From assembly GCF_032854445.1 (NCBI RefSeq), contig NC_088302.1:19279338-19343337 (forward strand): a stretch of DNA of 64,000 nucleotides, in the 5' to 3' direction. The DNA comes from Liolophura sinensis (Eukaryota > Mollusca > Polyplacophora > Chitonida > Chitonidae). Positions 10,801 to 25,800 of the stretch are shown piece after piece. The notes under the pieces are model-generated. The model ran no database searches. It saw only the letters and a list, made by a program, of their open reading frames with translations, and had not been told where the DNA came from. How positions within the stretch are numbered: the first letter of the stretch is position 1; the number at the start of each line of letters is the position of its first letter. Position numbers and translations under genes: made by a program.

Positions 10801-13800
10801 ATTATTCTTTCCTGACAACCCTTGTTACATCTGAATAAAGTCTACAGCGACTGCACCTGACTTACCTCAACTTTGGAGATAGCCAATGAGGATCGGGATC
10901 CTACGCTTGCATGCAAGCTGTCCGCTCTCATGGAAGGAATGACGTTGGGATCATGTACTGCCACCTTGATTCCTACGGCAGATTTTGGACCCAGTAAATA
11001 CTCATACTGCTCCACGTTCAGCAGTAAAGATAATCCGGATTCCGGACCTGGGGGGAAAGCCAGAAATAAACTTGTCAACAGACGGAACATTTTATTGTGA
11101 AAATTATTCAGCGTAAAAGTGTTCCAATAAACCTGACACCATCTTGATTTCACTCTTTAATCTGTATATAGTAGATCAGGATTTAACGTGGTTCTAAACA
11201 ACATATTAAGCGAAACATTCTTGAGTACGTTGTAAAACAAGAATCAAAAATATAAAGAAATCTTTCTTTTACGATTTGGCTTGGCGGAAAATCGCTTACA
11301 TTAACAATGCTTAAAGGAGTTTTGTCAGCTATTCATGTGAATTGTCTTTAACGCCATGCCCAATGTAATGTTCAGTTCTGTTATAATGGCCGCAGACAAA
11401 GCGGCGAGAGCTTGGTTCGAACACACTGGTCAAGGAATATTTGTAGTCTTAAGTAGTCTTGATTGCACCGGGGAATTCAGGTTTTAATTAGAATAGTTTT
11501 AATTGTTGCGCACAATCCTTGTGAGTTTAAAAGGATATACATGTTCACATCACCCTGTGAGCACATATATATACCATTAATTTAGTGACCATGATGGCTT
11601 GTTTTCACTTGTGTCGTATAACCTAAATGACTATACACGTATAGATTGTAGTATTTTAAACGAAATAAAGCTGTGGACATGGTTTTCATATTAAGTCTAA
11701 ATCTAGATAAACAATAATTGCATTTAAATCGTTGGTGAGGAAATAAATATTGTTTATCACATTTTGAATGCCATTAAAATGGTAAATAGCCTTGGATTTA
11801 TGTCGGCTTTAGGCATCATCATCGGATAAAATTTTCGATAATATTAGAATTCTAAACAGCAAGCCATTAAGTCTGTCATGAAAATTGAGTTATTTAGGAT
11901 TTCATACAGCATGCCATTCCGTTGAGGTGTGAAGCTTGGTGGTGCATCCCCAGTGGCAGTGTTTTCAGCTGTTTCGAAGCTTCGACTGAACATCCAGCTC
12001 TTGACAGATCTGTGAGTAGCACTTGGATGTGTTAACGACCCGTCCGTTAGCACTCGTCATCACCTTCATGAGATAAGGTCTTTGTTAACATCGCTCTACT
12101 TTCACTGCACATATAGATTACCGGGTTTGCTTGAGTGTTGAACATCTACCTGGCGGTCAGCTCGCCTAAATAGCCGCGGCATCGATCGGGTTATAACCCT
12201 ATTAAGTGGGTAAACAATGAAGTGTTTAGCCCAGACGTGTGATTTATTTCTTCACGCACCTGCCTTCCTGATCAATGCCGATCGGTCGTGCTGCAGACTG
12301 AACGTGTAGCACAGCCCGTGGTCAGTGAAGGTGGACCGGAAGTTGTCGGCAGAGCACCGAGAGTTCCGGAAACGACAACTGCAACAAATTGATTGGTCAG
12401 AACATTGATCAGTAAAATATCATGGTGAACATAGGCCCACATGGATAACAATGGAGTGGGTCTGCATCAGAATATTTCAGTCGTTCTTAGGATTTCTTTG
12501 CCATTGCACAAGCTCAACACCAGAAAATTGCCAGAAACCAGAAAACTTCATCAATAGTTTACCTTAATACTTCTCTTGCAAATATAACCAACCATCTTAA
12601 TAATGACTCTGAAATGAAACAACATATTTACTCATACAACTAAAGACTTCTTGATATATAAAGTTTGAAATAAATTGGCATATCTCTCACTGTAAACTGT
12701 CCATACCTTAATGTGAAATTTGAAACAAATGTGTACACACTGCTGTACCTGGCATTAGACAGCATTTACTTTCTCTTGCTCACTTTACTTACCTGTAGAT
12801 GAGTTTTCGCTTTTGGTGAGCTGTTAATTCAAGGAAGTCCACGTAATTCTTATCCAAATCCTGATTATAGCTCATGCTTTCCAGCTCCGTTCCTCGGCCA
12901 TGGACATAGTTATACAACACTTGATACAGATTTCTATTGGCAGTTGGTGTTAACCTGTAAGAAAAGCAGAAACAATTAAACACTATTCACTATCCATTAC
13001 TCCCAATGATTCCTATTTATTGAACAAAAAAGCAATGTGAAATAGCGCTTGCCACACGGAAATAGCTCAAATATTTGCTGCTCTGGTTGTACCCTCTGTG
13101 CTGTAAGTATTTTACTATTTTGAATCTTTGTGCGTAGGTATCCAATCCAATTTTGTCTGTATACAGAAACGTAGCATGCATATACATTTATATTTGATTA
13201 TTAGCATCTATGCACAGAATAATTATAAGCATTACCAACAGTTTCGTGCTTGGCGAGAATGCGGGTTTTACGTTTTCTTTTTAAATAATAGGATTAGATT
13301 TTTGTGCACGGAGTTCATCCATGGCACCAGTTCTTAGTAAGGTTACTTTGTTGGTACGCAGTCTCTTTCTATAAGCAAAAATGATAACTGCGAACAATTG
13401 ACCCGGAGGGATGCTGGGCTCATCGACTGTTCCTGATGACATTATGAAGATGCCCGAGAGATGATGCATTGGATGTGAGATGATGCGTGGGATTATGACG
13501 GGCTAATTGACGGTGTGTGGTGTGACAGAGGGCGGTAATACCAGCTCCAGAGCCGGTGGTTAACGACAGAGAAGCGGCGTTAGGCGTCCAGGACCGTCTC
13601 TCCTTGGACCAGACCATTTACTCGAGAACATGGGAGCCTAATAAGAGGTGCTTGTAACGACGCAGATGGCTGGTCCAGAGGGAGGGCCAGAGGGGGTTAG
13701 CACAATGCCCGCTGAGACAGAAATTTGGTGATCGATGGAGACAAGATGGCTGATCTGAATCCGAAACGAGACCAAATAGGCTCACGTAATGGACACGGCT

Positions 13801-16800
13801 GTAACATCATGGCAGAGTCCTTCCGTAAACAAGCGGGCATTTTTGGGGAATTCTGTGCCTGTGTGCGTGACCTTGGGCAGTCACGATTGAACGAGACCTG
13901 GACAGGAAGGGCAACGGCACCTGAATGACACCACGTGAATAAAATAGCCGCAAGTAATGAAGACATGCGAAGGGATAAATCACATTCAAAACTGGGGACT
14001 AACACGAAAAGGAAACATCAAAGTTAGGAACAGCAGGTTCGTTTAATCATTTTGCATCATTCACAAAACAGTACACTGGCCAAGAAGAGACATCCCAGAT
14101 GAAATTGATGTGTATGCTTTGGCACTGTAACAAGCCACGTTAACCTATCTCAAACGCGCTATCCTGTCTGGAATGCTGTTGAGTTTTCCTGTGGCAAGTT
14201 TCCGAACAATTCATAAAACTGGTGGATGTGGTTCTGTGAATGGTCACGAACAGGAATTTCGTCTCTTGCATTACACTAACTGGTCACAAAAACCCTATTT
14301 CCATTACTGTATATTTCAAAACAGATTCTTACCTTAGTGTTAGAGTATGTGCATTGTAATCGAAACTTTTATTAATCCTAGTTCAAAAAATGTTGTCACT
14401 GCTTAATAGTAGGGCTTATTGCTTAATCGGTTTTGAAGTTTATAGATGGTATAGCATTGGTCATAATAATAATATCAGATGTAATTATACCATCATACAG
14501 AGATGCCTGAAATCCTATTAGAAACTTATCCTGCTAAACTAAAGATACTAGGTATTAGGGGCAAATTACAAATGATTTCTTACTATAAACTACACAGGAT
14601 TCATCATTTTTACCCTAAGTGTTTGGGGGCAACACAATGGATGGATCCAGCACATCCGATGTCTCAACACCCCTTCTCGTGGCAATGTTACTTTTCACTC
14701 CATTCACGGTGATAACAATTTTGACGTCTTGTGTTCTTGATTGACAGTTCGGAAAGGTCTATTAAAGCGTTATTAAACGCTTGCTAATAACTGCGACTGA
14801 ATGATGCGTCATTTGTCTCTCTACAACTTGGCCTTTCAACGAGGAAGGACTATTGCAAGAGAACTTATCCAGCTTCTAGGATAAACTAGCAAACCAAAAA
14901 ATTAAAAAAGCCTAGTGGATTGTGTAGAAAACGATAAACAAGTGTGAATTCAACTCTCAAGCCATGTAAAACATGCAAATGGAAAGTATTAATATGTAGG
15001 TCTGTAAATTCCGCTTTCGATTGCGATTGATTATGTTGAATGTAAGGACTGTGCACTACAGTTTAATGTGTTATCTTTTTTTAAATATTCCATCGCAAAT
15101 TAAGAGGAAGAGAAAATCTACTCCTGAATTACATTAATCAGTTTTTAATCTGTTCTTTAATCCCATACAGGTCAAAAATTTTCTGGGTTCATGGTTTAAT
15201 TCCATCCACCTGCAAATTCGGCAAGGATTCCATCGACTTACAATTCAACAAAATTTTGTAGATTTGAAAGTTTTACAAAACAAAAAAAAATAAATAAATA
15301 AATATATCCAAACTTGCAAAGACACCTGGATTAGAATCACATTTTACTCCGTTGTGGCGCATAAGGAGAAGAAAAATAATGTAAATTGGAACGAAACTGG
15401 TACAGCTAAATGGCCTGAGATTTAATTCACGATCTTAACTAATGCTTTGTCCTGTGTCCTGTCATTGCTCGGCTTTGAGGCAAAGGGATCCCTTGAGCAC
15501 GGGCTCTATTAAAGGTTATTAAACATGCATTGAAGTGGTGCTGGTAGACCCTCCAAGACAGGGATGTGTCTATGCTGTAGCCTGGACGATCGTCACATCT
15601 GGTGAGCCAGATCAATAGATCATTGCCGACCGCTACCTCTGGGGATTTCACACAATCCTCTTTAGCTAAGAGGATTTGTCTGAGGCCAGGGCCTGTAATA
15701 ATAACGCCGCAAACAGAAAGACCCGTGGAAACACAACGTTCCTACCCGCAGATTAAAAAAGGACGCGAAAGTGGGTGTGATGTTGATCAGGGATAGGAGA
15801 GAAGCATTTAACTAAACACGCTGTACGCATCTCTTTGGGAGTAGCTTCTACCAATCTCCCCATACCCCTGCCTATGATATAGTATCACATCCTCCCAGCC
15901 CTAAGTGTCACAGTCTGCCATCGAGATGTGGATAGCAGCGTAAGAAAGACCGATGCTCGGTCCCTCTAAATCGCTTTTGCAACAAATGACTGATGCGTTG
16001 GATTATTTTTGTCGCTGTTTTACGCCATGCTAAAGAATTTATCACCTATATACGATGATCGTTAGATTTGAACGTGGGGGAAACCGGGGAGACCAACTAT
16101 TGGCAATTTGCTGACAAACTTTTCCACGTGTTACGTACAAGACTTACATGGTACATTTATGGAAATGCAAGTGGGTTTCAACGAAAACAACATCTTATCG
16201 CTTATTGTCATTCAGGCTTTCACGAACAACGACAGCTTATTGTAGAGAGCTTTTGGAGCGTAAGACAAAGCCTAGTGCAGTGGAACACTCAGGAAACAGT
16301 TTATTTTTCGGAGTTCAATAGGTTTCAGAAAAACCCCTTATGAAGTTTCTCAGCTGTAGGCAATAATTTCCATGCCGAGGCTGATGATAAACCACCGTGA
16401 ATAATGTTTAGGCGGTCATAGATGTTCTTCATACCAAACACTCCGCAGTTTATGGAAGGGGTTCTTCAACAAGAGTCTCAAGCCTTCACTCTTATTAAAG
16501 TGTCTCAACTCGTGACTCTGTCACCAAGGGGCGCTACTGCCGACACGTGATGATGAATGCGTGGAAACAATGAGTCCCTATAGACCGCGGATCCAGTCTC
16601 GTTGAAGTAACCTGCGCGCTCTATAATTACAAACACGTTCCACTGTGAAAAGGGAAAATATCTGAGAAACTGTGTTGAACAGCCCCTTAGGGGGGTGCGA
16701 TCAATAAATTGGCCTGTGATTGGCTTAAGAATAAAACGAAGTCTTCATGAAGTGAGAACATTCCCATAAGAGTGTCTCTTTCAATAAACCGTCGGCTATC

Positions 16801-19800
16801 GCGATATCGGCGCAGACTTCCGCTTACTGTCGATCGGGATCGGTGAAGGAAACGGCTTTCTCCTTCTCCTTAATTAGATCCCTCTCTCAGCTCGATTCAG
16901 TCTGACCGTGTGCTGTCAGACGTCCTCGACTGGACTGGACAGTCTCTGTAAGACAGCTCAGCTATTATACTACCTCAGAAAACGTACACAGCACGTAACA
17001 GCCTTGTCCCCATGCTGTGTAACGTAACACATTATACAGAGGCGCCATTCAATAACCCAACCCTGAAACTAATGCAAAGTTCAAACTTGCTCCTATCTTA
17101 TTTCTTCAATGTAAGCCCGCAGTGAAATGGGGTTTCTCTTATGTCCAAACAATATGTCCTTCAAAATATATCAGTGTTAATTTAAACTACCTCAGTCGAC
17201 CAGCACTGTTAAGGAACTTTTGGCGATTGGGAGAACTGAAAAGTGTCTGCATTTTCGTTGTATGGTTTTGGGATACAACTTAAGGTTCCCTACAGATCTT
17301 TGTTTCCGCTTTTATTTATGAAACAGAATTGAATACGCAACATGCGGTCCCATACTGGTCTCGTAAGAATAAGGCCTACATATGACCATCAAAGGACAAC
17401 AGCTCTAAATATACAACGCTAATAATGTCGTTCTCTATTGACAACCGTCTGATGTGGTTAAAACATGGAGCAATATGTCTGCGTAGTATGTCTGGAGACG
17501 AGGTCTTCAATAGCAATCGAATGTTTAATTTCCGCTCACTAGCTCCTGTCCCATGACGTTTATGGAAAGAAAACAACGCTCTTGTGTAGAGATGGAATTA
17601 ATAATCGTTATCATTGAGAAAAGACGGTGCAAATTTCATATTTACGTGATGATCAGAGGAAAAATAAAAATATCCGTGCAGATTCTTAAGAGACGCAGGT
17701 CTTTATTAAAACTGTGAAGATTGTTTGAGGTGAATGTATTGCAAATGGTTGCAGTTGTGGCATTTTGCACGGTTCTACCCTTAAGCTTCCTACAACAATA
17801 ATAGGCGCTTTTGCCAAGTTCCATGCCCGTCTTAAAAGATCTTTGGCTCACATTAGCTTCATCCATGCATGTCGGTTTCAGTGCCACAACATTAAAAGTT
17901 CTCATGCTAGTTGCTATCTCATCGTAAGCCTCACAGCTGAACACTTGATCACACATAAAGCTTAAGCCTATCTATAAAGAGATGTTTACGGGTTCAGTTC
18001 CCTATCTTACTGAGTGATTACTTTTGCTCTTTGGATGTTGCACCAAACTTAGCAATACTGCAATTCGTAAACAGCCAGCAAGCATCCCCTATCGAGGCCC
18101 CATGATATTGTATGATATATATGTGATGGCAACACAGCATTTTGAGTAATTACAGATTAATAATGTCTATTACATTGCAAATACAATCATTACAATTTTC
18201 TACTTTATTCTGCTAAAGCCATGATGCTGGACAAGGGGTGAGGGAGGGGCCGTAATTTCCTACTATTTAAGCACTTATATAAACAGTTAGAATAAAACCC
18301 TAATATTTCACTAGTTAGGTGAAGCATTTTACAACTATTATATATTGACAGTCTCTACTCTTGTTATACTCTCTGTGCTGTAAACCTTTTATGGCCTAAA
18401 TCTAAAATGCCCCAACCTCCCCGTAAAAAAACAAGGCATCCATCATTCCTGCAGCTATCGCCAGGGTCAAAAGAGCAACACACCACTTGTCTCAATTCTT
18501 GCGATCTTTACTAACACTCCCTCCCAGTAGCACCTATAGATACTCATCAAGATCTGGCTCATAGAAATTTTCATGTGAATGGTGAGTGTTACGTAACATC
18601 GTCTCTAGAGGCAGTGTCTAAAGGACTTCGCCCGTCACAGACAGATCCTGCCTCCGCAGAAAATAGCAGGCTGGCATTGCCGGGATGGATCGTCCCCAAT
18701 TATTCATCAAAGCAGGCGCCATCGATAGACGATGTGGGGGACAGATAATTATTGGCGTTATTATAGAAATGTTTACAGACCAATAAGAATATGCTATCTA
18801 TCCTAAGGCAATTCACATCAAGCTGCATGGGGATAGATTTCCGTCGCTTTCTGGATGGGAGAGATTTTTGTAGTGCAATGTTTCGGGCTGATTAGACTAA
18901 CAGCTAATTTAGAATCTTCAAAGGACAACATACGCCCAAGTGGAAAATTGCTGATGATATCTGGACACTCGTCTCATTTGCCAGCGTAAGCCTTAAGCTT
19001 TCTCAGATAGTTTTGTGCTCGATAGAAGAAAGGGTTCCCCCGGAGCTATTGCATTGATATCGGAGAGGTGGACGGGATACGAAGTCAGAAAATGGTTATA
19101 AGAGGCTTGATTTTCGATGCTCTCTGCCTTTGTGGTCAAAAGGCTCAGCAAGGCGGGCTCAGATGGCCGACACGGCGTTCCTATACGCTTCACTGCCGGT
19201 TCTTGAATTGTCAATGCCGTCGGTTCTGAAGCTACTGCGAGTTTAGCTCATACATATGCAGTATCACAGATTCTCCAGAGTGGGCGATGAGACGGAGGAT
19301 TCCAGAGATGGAAGCAGGGCAGGGATCAGCAGTGATCCCCGAGTCCCGGAAAGCAGCTCACAGGACACCGCAAGAAATCAATCCCTGAAGCTCCGTGCAC
19401 CACCCATACACAGTCACGTAAGGTTACGACCACCGGATTTGAGCTCCGAGCCCTGGAGATTCTCCGTCGTCTCCGATTAGCATAAAATCAATATGCCAAA
19501 AAGGAAAAAAAAATTAAAATCGCCGTTTCGAAATCCTTTTGAGCTGCAGCAATAATTTCACATAATGCATACTAAAAGCAACACACAACGGCTTTAAGGG
19601 CTTCTGTCAAGAAAACATGTATCATTTATGCCAAATATGGCAAAATATTAATAGTTCAAAATATTGGGTGTCATGGTTATTTCTACTACCGTCCATTTAC
19701 TTGTAGGACACACAGTCTGACACCATTTCTGGAATATAGTCTCTTAGCAGTCCGTCTACATCCGGGCATTGTCTAGTCAAGTTTCCGGCTTTTCATCAGA

Positions 19801-22800
19801 CCTCACCAATGATGCTATAAATAAAAACCCATCCACGCTTGGTACGAGAATAACACTCCCTCTATAACACTAAGCTCTAAACATTCGTGTAAGTTTAAAC
19901 TCAACATAACTACACTTCATTCTTTTTCGTCGCTGGCCTCAATGTTCTGTAATGGAACGATCATACTAGAACGTAAGAAGATTACACATATATTTCAATA
20001 GAGCTTTCTGGTATAGTAAGCTTACTGTCCACAACAGGCGCTGGAGTTTACATATCTTTATCTTTATCCCATCGATAAATTGGGGGCTTGAGGGTTTTCG
20101 TTTCAGGAAAATTTATTTTACCTAGCAGGTTTGCAGTGAAGGTTGAACCTCACACTGTGCAACTCACTAAAGGCATGTGCAGAGGCAATATCTTCAGGAA
20201 AATAAGAAAAAAAGGTGAATCTTCACTAATGGGGTACCCTTTCCCGCGCAAAGGTAAATCGGGTCCAAGCTGGACCAGCGTGTGTACCTTTTGTAACAAT
20301 TGAGTACTACGTCACCAGTACTGTTCAGGAATGAACAATAGACTACACAACTTAGGCGTTAAGGTGTTAACGATTGTTATAGTTGTTATCGTATTGATAA
20401 GCACTCATAACTCATCGCCCTAACTTCATATTTTATGGGAAAACGACTTCACTGTCCCGTCTACATTGAGCTTTGGACTGTAGGCGTCTTTGGAGGATAT
20501 ATTAGAGGAGTACACGCACCATGAAATTGTTCAGTGTTGATGTACAGAGTCACAACTACAACAATATAGTATAGTGGACGTATAGTGGACGTCGCGTCTG
20601 TCATTGACATATGTGGCTAATGCGGTCTGTGGTGAGAATTAATAATTTGATAATAAAAAGATATCGCAGAGGATAATATAATAAGGTTACAATAGTTTCA
20701 TATCGATGTGTTCGGTTAAAACACCCATATTCCCAATTGTGATTACACTTACCAATCCTATTGTCACTAAGAGTGTAAAGTGATTAGGGACCGACATAAT
20801 TCTATTGTGATATCCTGATATGCGTACAGTATTAGCAGCCAACAAATTCTTAAGAATTTGATAGGATTTGATCAATCATAATCTACTTTTCCTTTTCATA
20901 CCGGTAATTAATTTCGAAAAAAATATGGGTTTGTATTGTTCATATTTCGTAGAGTATGTATTTGAAGAAATTGCATAGAAAAGGTAAAGAAACGAGCATA
21001 TTGTGATTTCGAGAAATTTATTGTTATTATTGTTCTCAACTTAATGCTGTGAGCCTATAACATTTATACCTACAAGTAAGTAACGCCATTCCATCTGAGT
21101 AGGACATACAAAATATTAGTTATATATCAGGGCGTCCATAACTAATTTTAACGACTGCGATTTCAACGAAAGTATTATTCAATACACCAACATGATATAA
21201 TACTAATACAGATAATTGTGCAATATTAATTTAAAACGAGTGTCTAAAGGGTATATGCAATTTGTTACTATCGCCATTTATAATTGGCGATTTATAATTT
21301 AATACAGTTTTTATCCACTCCAGTTAGAGCCTCCATTGTACAACAATGTTGCCCCAAGATGCCATATATAGGGTTGTAAATAATACCCACGAGAACGTGG
21401 GCTATTAAGGCAACCTGATAATGTCCGCAGTCCCATATGCAGAATGTACAGGGAACAGCTGAGCTGGCCTTTATTTGTGATTATAGCTGTAACATACGTT
21501 ATTGATCGCTCAAGCGGAGCCTTGTGCAACACTCCATGATGCGAGGTGATGACGTGAAATGTGAGGAAAGTGCGGAATCTCGCATCCGAGTGAGAAAATC
21601 ACACGATAAACGAGGCGGGTGGATGAGGCAGGGTTCAGGGGAATAGTTAGGCATGTTAAGCGGGAGAGGGAGCAGTGGAGTGGCATTTGTGCATAAAGAC
21701 TATACCCCTCTTGAACTAGCTTTGGTTTCAAATCCTCCCAAAACGTTCCGTGATATCTGTCATAAGCTGAGTGTAAAGATTTGGATTTTCGGTGCAAGCA
21801 AAAAAGAAACACTGAAAGGAGGAGTGAATATCCGCTGATTAGCATTGTTGTCAGTTTTTGTTTGAAATATAATAATCGCGTCGAGTATTTAAATTTGTAC
21901 GCCATTTACAGGGTATTTTCCCAAGATTTGTGTCTAACAAAGAGCCGATTGCTTGGTGAGAGGGTTGCGCAGCCTATCTGGAGGGAAAGAGATCGAACTT
22001 GTTACTTGATGCTGAGGGAAATCGAAAGAGTTACTTAGCGTAATCCCTATCCACAGTTCCGATGAGCTGGCTGAAGCTGAAAACGCCCTAATGTTAATTA
22101 CAGCTTAAGTCTTGCCGAGCGTTTGGCATTCATCAGCTCACGGCCGTTATTTTCGAACATCCTTTGGTATTGTGACAGGACTTTTGTCTAAAGGGCTACA
22201 AGAAAAAGAACCCGTATCCATGGCAGACAAATCTACCTAATCGAATATTGCCCGAGGGAACTGTATCAGAGCTGCCTGTGTGTAGCAGCGCATGCTGGCT
22301 ATCTATCGCCTCGAATTAGACCCCGTCACGCGATAGACGCTAACATAATTTTACATCCTAGCGGCAAAGAGCGACGGGTACTTGGTCCACCCTCTATATT
22401 ACCCAGTCGCAGTCACGTCGCTGCTCTATCGTTCGGAATGAGCATCTTCCATTTGCCTGTAAAACGTCTTTTAACTACATTATGGCTCCATTAGAAGGCA
22501 CCTTTATTACAGTCATGCACGACAAGCGCCAAATTGGCAGTGTTGAGAGGAACGGCCTCTGACAGAGAGGTAACCCAGCACCGAGAAAACAGGCCTGCCG
22601 ATAACAACACGTTCGTAGCATGGCGGTATAAGTTGTCCCGTACAAAATCACGCAAGCCTCGTGACAAAACGTGAGAACCGCAACTTTGTGCCCTTCAAAC
22701 CCGTATCGTAATAACAATGACGTAATATCATCGGCATGTTTAATCAAGGCATACGGAGAGTTAATGAGTATGGAATAGTGAAAGCCAAAATACCAAGATG

Positions 22801-25800
22801 TAATTGTTATCATTCATACAAATATGCGGAAACGGGCAGTGGGAAGAGGGCTACTCATACATTTCTGGTGACTGGATAATTATCCATTTGATTCAAATAG
22901 ACCAACGCGATCTTTGGCAAAGTTCCAAGGTCACATCGCCGCTAATAAATGGTAGTATCTCAATCGGAATGAAATTGTTAATAAGCACTAGGCCATCGTC
23001 AAACTTTCCGTGCCATGGATTTGAACCTATGATTTAATTTTTGAAATAATACCGTGGGTGTTTGCTTTATTGATTTCAATAGTTTCGGAAAAAATAGACA
23101 CCGCACCAATGTGTACATGTAGCTTCAACTTTGTCAAAGCAAAACTCTTGCTCTTCTGACATACCTGGCGTAACAGATCATGCAAATTATGGGTGGCCAT
23201 GGGCGTTTTCAAGTGATTGTTTGTTAAGGTAATCCAAAATCATTGCAAAGAAGAAAGATTGAGGGTGGCAAACTGTGTTTGTCAAAGTCAGTGTTTATAT
23301 GCATGGTTATAACCCAAATTACAAAGAAGGAATGTTGCGGAAGGCAATCGGTAAAATCAGGTACATCACTTACTTGAAATGGTTACTAACTCTAGGGTGT
23401 CTGACAGATGCGGTTTTGCGGTACATCACCGATTGTCTGGCCGATATGAAATATTTAAGTGAGCTGGAGACAATTACGGAAATGATAAGCGAGTAACAAT
23501 GATAAGATGTGGAAGTGGAGGCGAGAGTTTCAGAGAACCTCTGCTCGGCTGATCAGTTTCCGTCTGCATGGGTTCCAGATTAAGATCCGGTCCTGTCGAA
23601 AATGTGATTTTCTCAGCCCTGTAATCCGTGGGCTGATCACTGAGGTCATACAAAACGTTCAGAGAAGGTCACGACCCTCGTCAAAGCAGTTCAGCAGTCG
23701 TCATATACAAGGATATAGAATGACCAAAATATTTTCCAGTCAGAAGCATGCGGTTTAACCGGAAATGAATAAGAGGAGCTGACGCAGACGGTGGAGTTTC
23801 GTCGTTTAAAAGGTTTCTAGTGTCATAAATATATGGTATCCGTGTCACTTTGTCACTAAAATATAAGAAATGCGATGTATCAATTCTTTCCGTGTCACTC
23901 TGTACCCGTTACATAAAAAAGTGATGTAATTCCTGTTTCAGTGTCAACTTGTACCCAAGAAATAAGCAGATGATTCACCAGGGTCAGGTTGTACTTAATG
24001 TATGATTATTTATGATTATTAAATTATCTATCACACTGCGTACTTATTACAGCGCATGAGTCGATTTATTCCTTTTCATCACTGTCACCACTACACAAGC
24101 TTGACCTTTGGAGTTGGTGTGACGTACGATGGCGCTTGTGCAGGCCTAGCTTAACCGCTGGTGTCCTCGGTCTGAACTTTTTAATTCGCATTCATCAATA
24201 AAACTGTTTCACATGTTGGTAAGAAACACTTTTGCATACTTTTGATAAAGAGAATGCTAGTGTGTAAAGTATTATTTATAGGTTCAGACAGAGTTTAGTC
24301 TTTCCTGACATCACCTCCTGCCTCATCACCGAGAACCCAGTGACCTGGGCTTTGCTCAAGACTTCTGTACAAAATTTACTTGTGGTGGCAGTGATATAAA
24401 GCGAATATAGGGAGCGACGCATGCGCTGTAAGGAGTACAACGTCACCATGCAAAATGATAAATGAATGAATGCTCGGGGCCAGTTGGCTTTTATGCAAAT
24501 GAAGACATACATATATAAAGAATAAATTAACTTCTGGTTCAGTGTCAAGCAGCAGTCAGTATATACAGGGATCACCTACTTCCAACATCAGTATTACGTT
24601 TGTAACTAAGAAATATACAGATGACAGAACTTGTATGAGTGTTGTCTTGTGCGATTTGGATAAACATTAAGATGTATGAAACACTTGAAAACCCTCCCTA
24701 GTTTCTGCGTTGGTGGGAAAGCTGGACTACAGCACGCGATCTCGTATATCAAACCCCTCTGTCTCCAACAACCATATGCGATCGCGAAGACAATTACCGA
24801 GGGCCCCAAACGCTAATTAGCAAGAATTCGTTTCATTATTCTCCCTGTCAGTAAGACAATTTATTGACAAATTTATTAGTCTTCTAATGTGTTAAAACTG
24901 TTGTAAAAGACCATGTTCTTAAACAGCGCAAGTGTTGGCAACGAGACAATGTGAATGATCTCTTGACATTATTAAATAGCAAACAAGTCCGTTTTCGTCT
25001 GTGATAACTAGGGGCAGTTTACATCTAACCTTGAGACATTCGAACCTCAGTCGAACCTACGCGAAAAATGCGTGAATTAGGCGAACCGTCTTGATTTAAT
25101 CTCGCCGACGGCGCTCTTTCCCGGAACTATCGCGGTATCGAGAAGGCCAATTTTTCTTCAAATTGAATCTTTCGCCGCCCCCATGGGTGAGATTTCTCTG
25201 CGCAAAGCGGCTTTACCGAGGCATATCTTCGAGTCTCAACCGGCCGCCTAATCGTATGGTGTGGAGGATTAGGCTCGGCCATCTGCATCTTCTCCAGCAT
25301 GGTTTATAGCTAATGGAGGCCTGACTCTAGGAATGTGTTCTCTCCACTGGGACCCAGAGAAGACGACCAGAAAAGCTCTGCTGATTATTACCTCGAGATA
25401 AAACGTTTACGGCGTAATCAGGTAAAGCAGATTTGGATTACCCAGTGTAAGCTATACTTACACTGGGTAACAGACAAAGCTCCATATACATATATGTATA
25501 TAATTATATAACGAGTACATCATCTCCAGTACAACTACGTTATATTATGACGTTTGTCATAGTTGACGAAGCAGTCTAGCTCATTCTGGCTTCCTCTCCG
25601 GCCAGCGTAACTGGGAAGGTCTGGCTGCAACCTGCGGATTGTCGTAGGTTTCATCTGGAATCTGCCTGGTTTCCTCCCACCATAAGGCTGGCCGACGTCG
25701 TATAGGTGAAATATTCTTGAGTTCGACGTAAAACACCAATCAAATAAATAAATAAATAAATAAAATAATTGACGAAGCCATAAGAAAACTGTTTAACGTT

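Larger units (their letters stand above)
7653..10865 (-). other. Intron between exons 5 and 6 (3,213 bp)
   Basis: It carries a short diverged SINE tail at about 7819-7882, poly-T/poly-A runs near 8108-8142, a full SINE at 9809-10068 and a diverged direct duplication at 10513-10840. The segment 8570-9110 is of balanced composition without a recognisable repeat. Open frames there have no splice or domain support. Confidence 0.78.
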
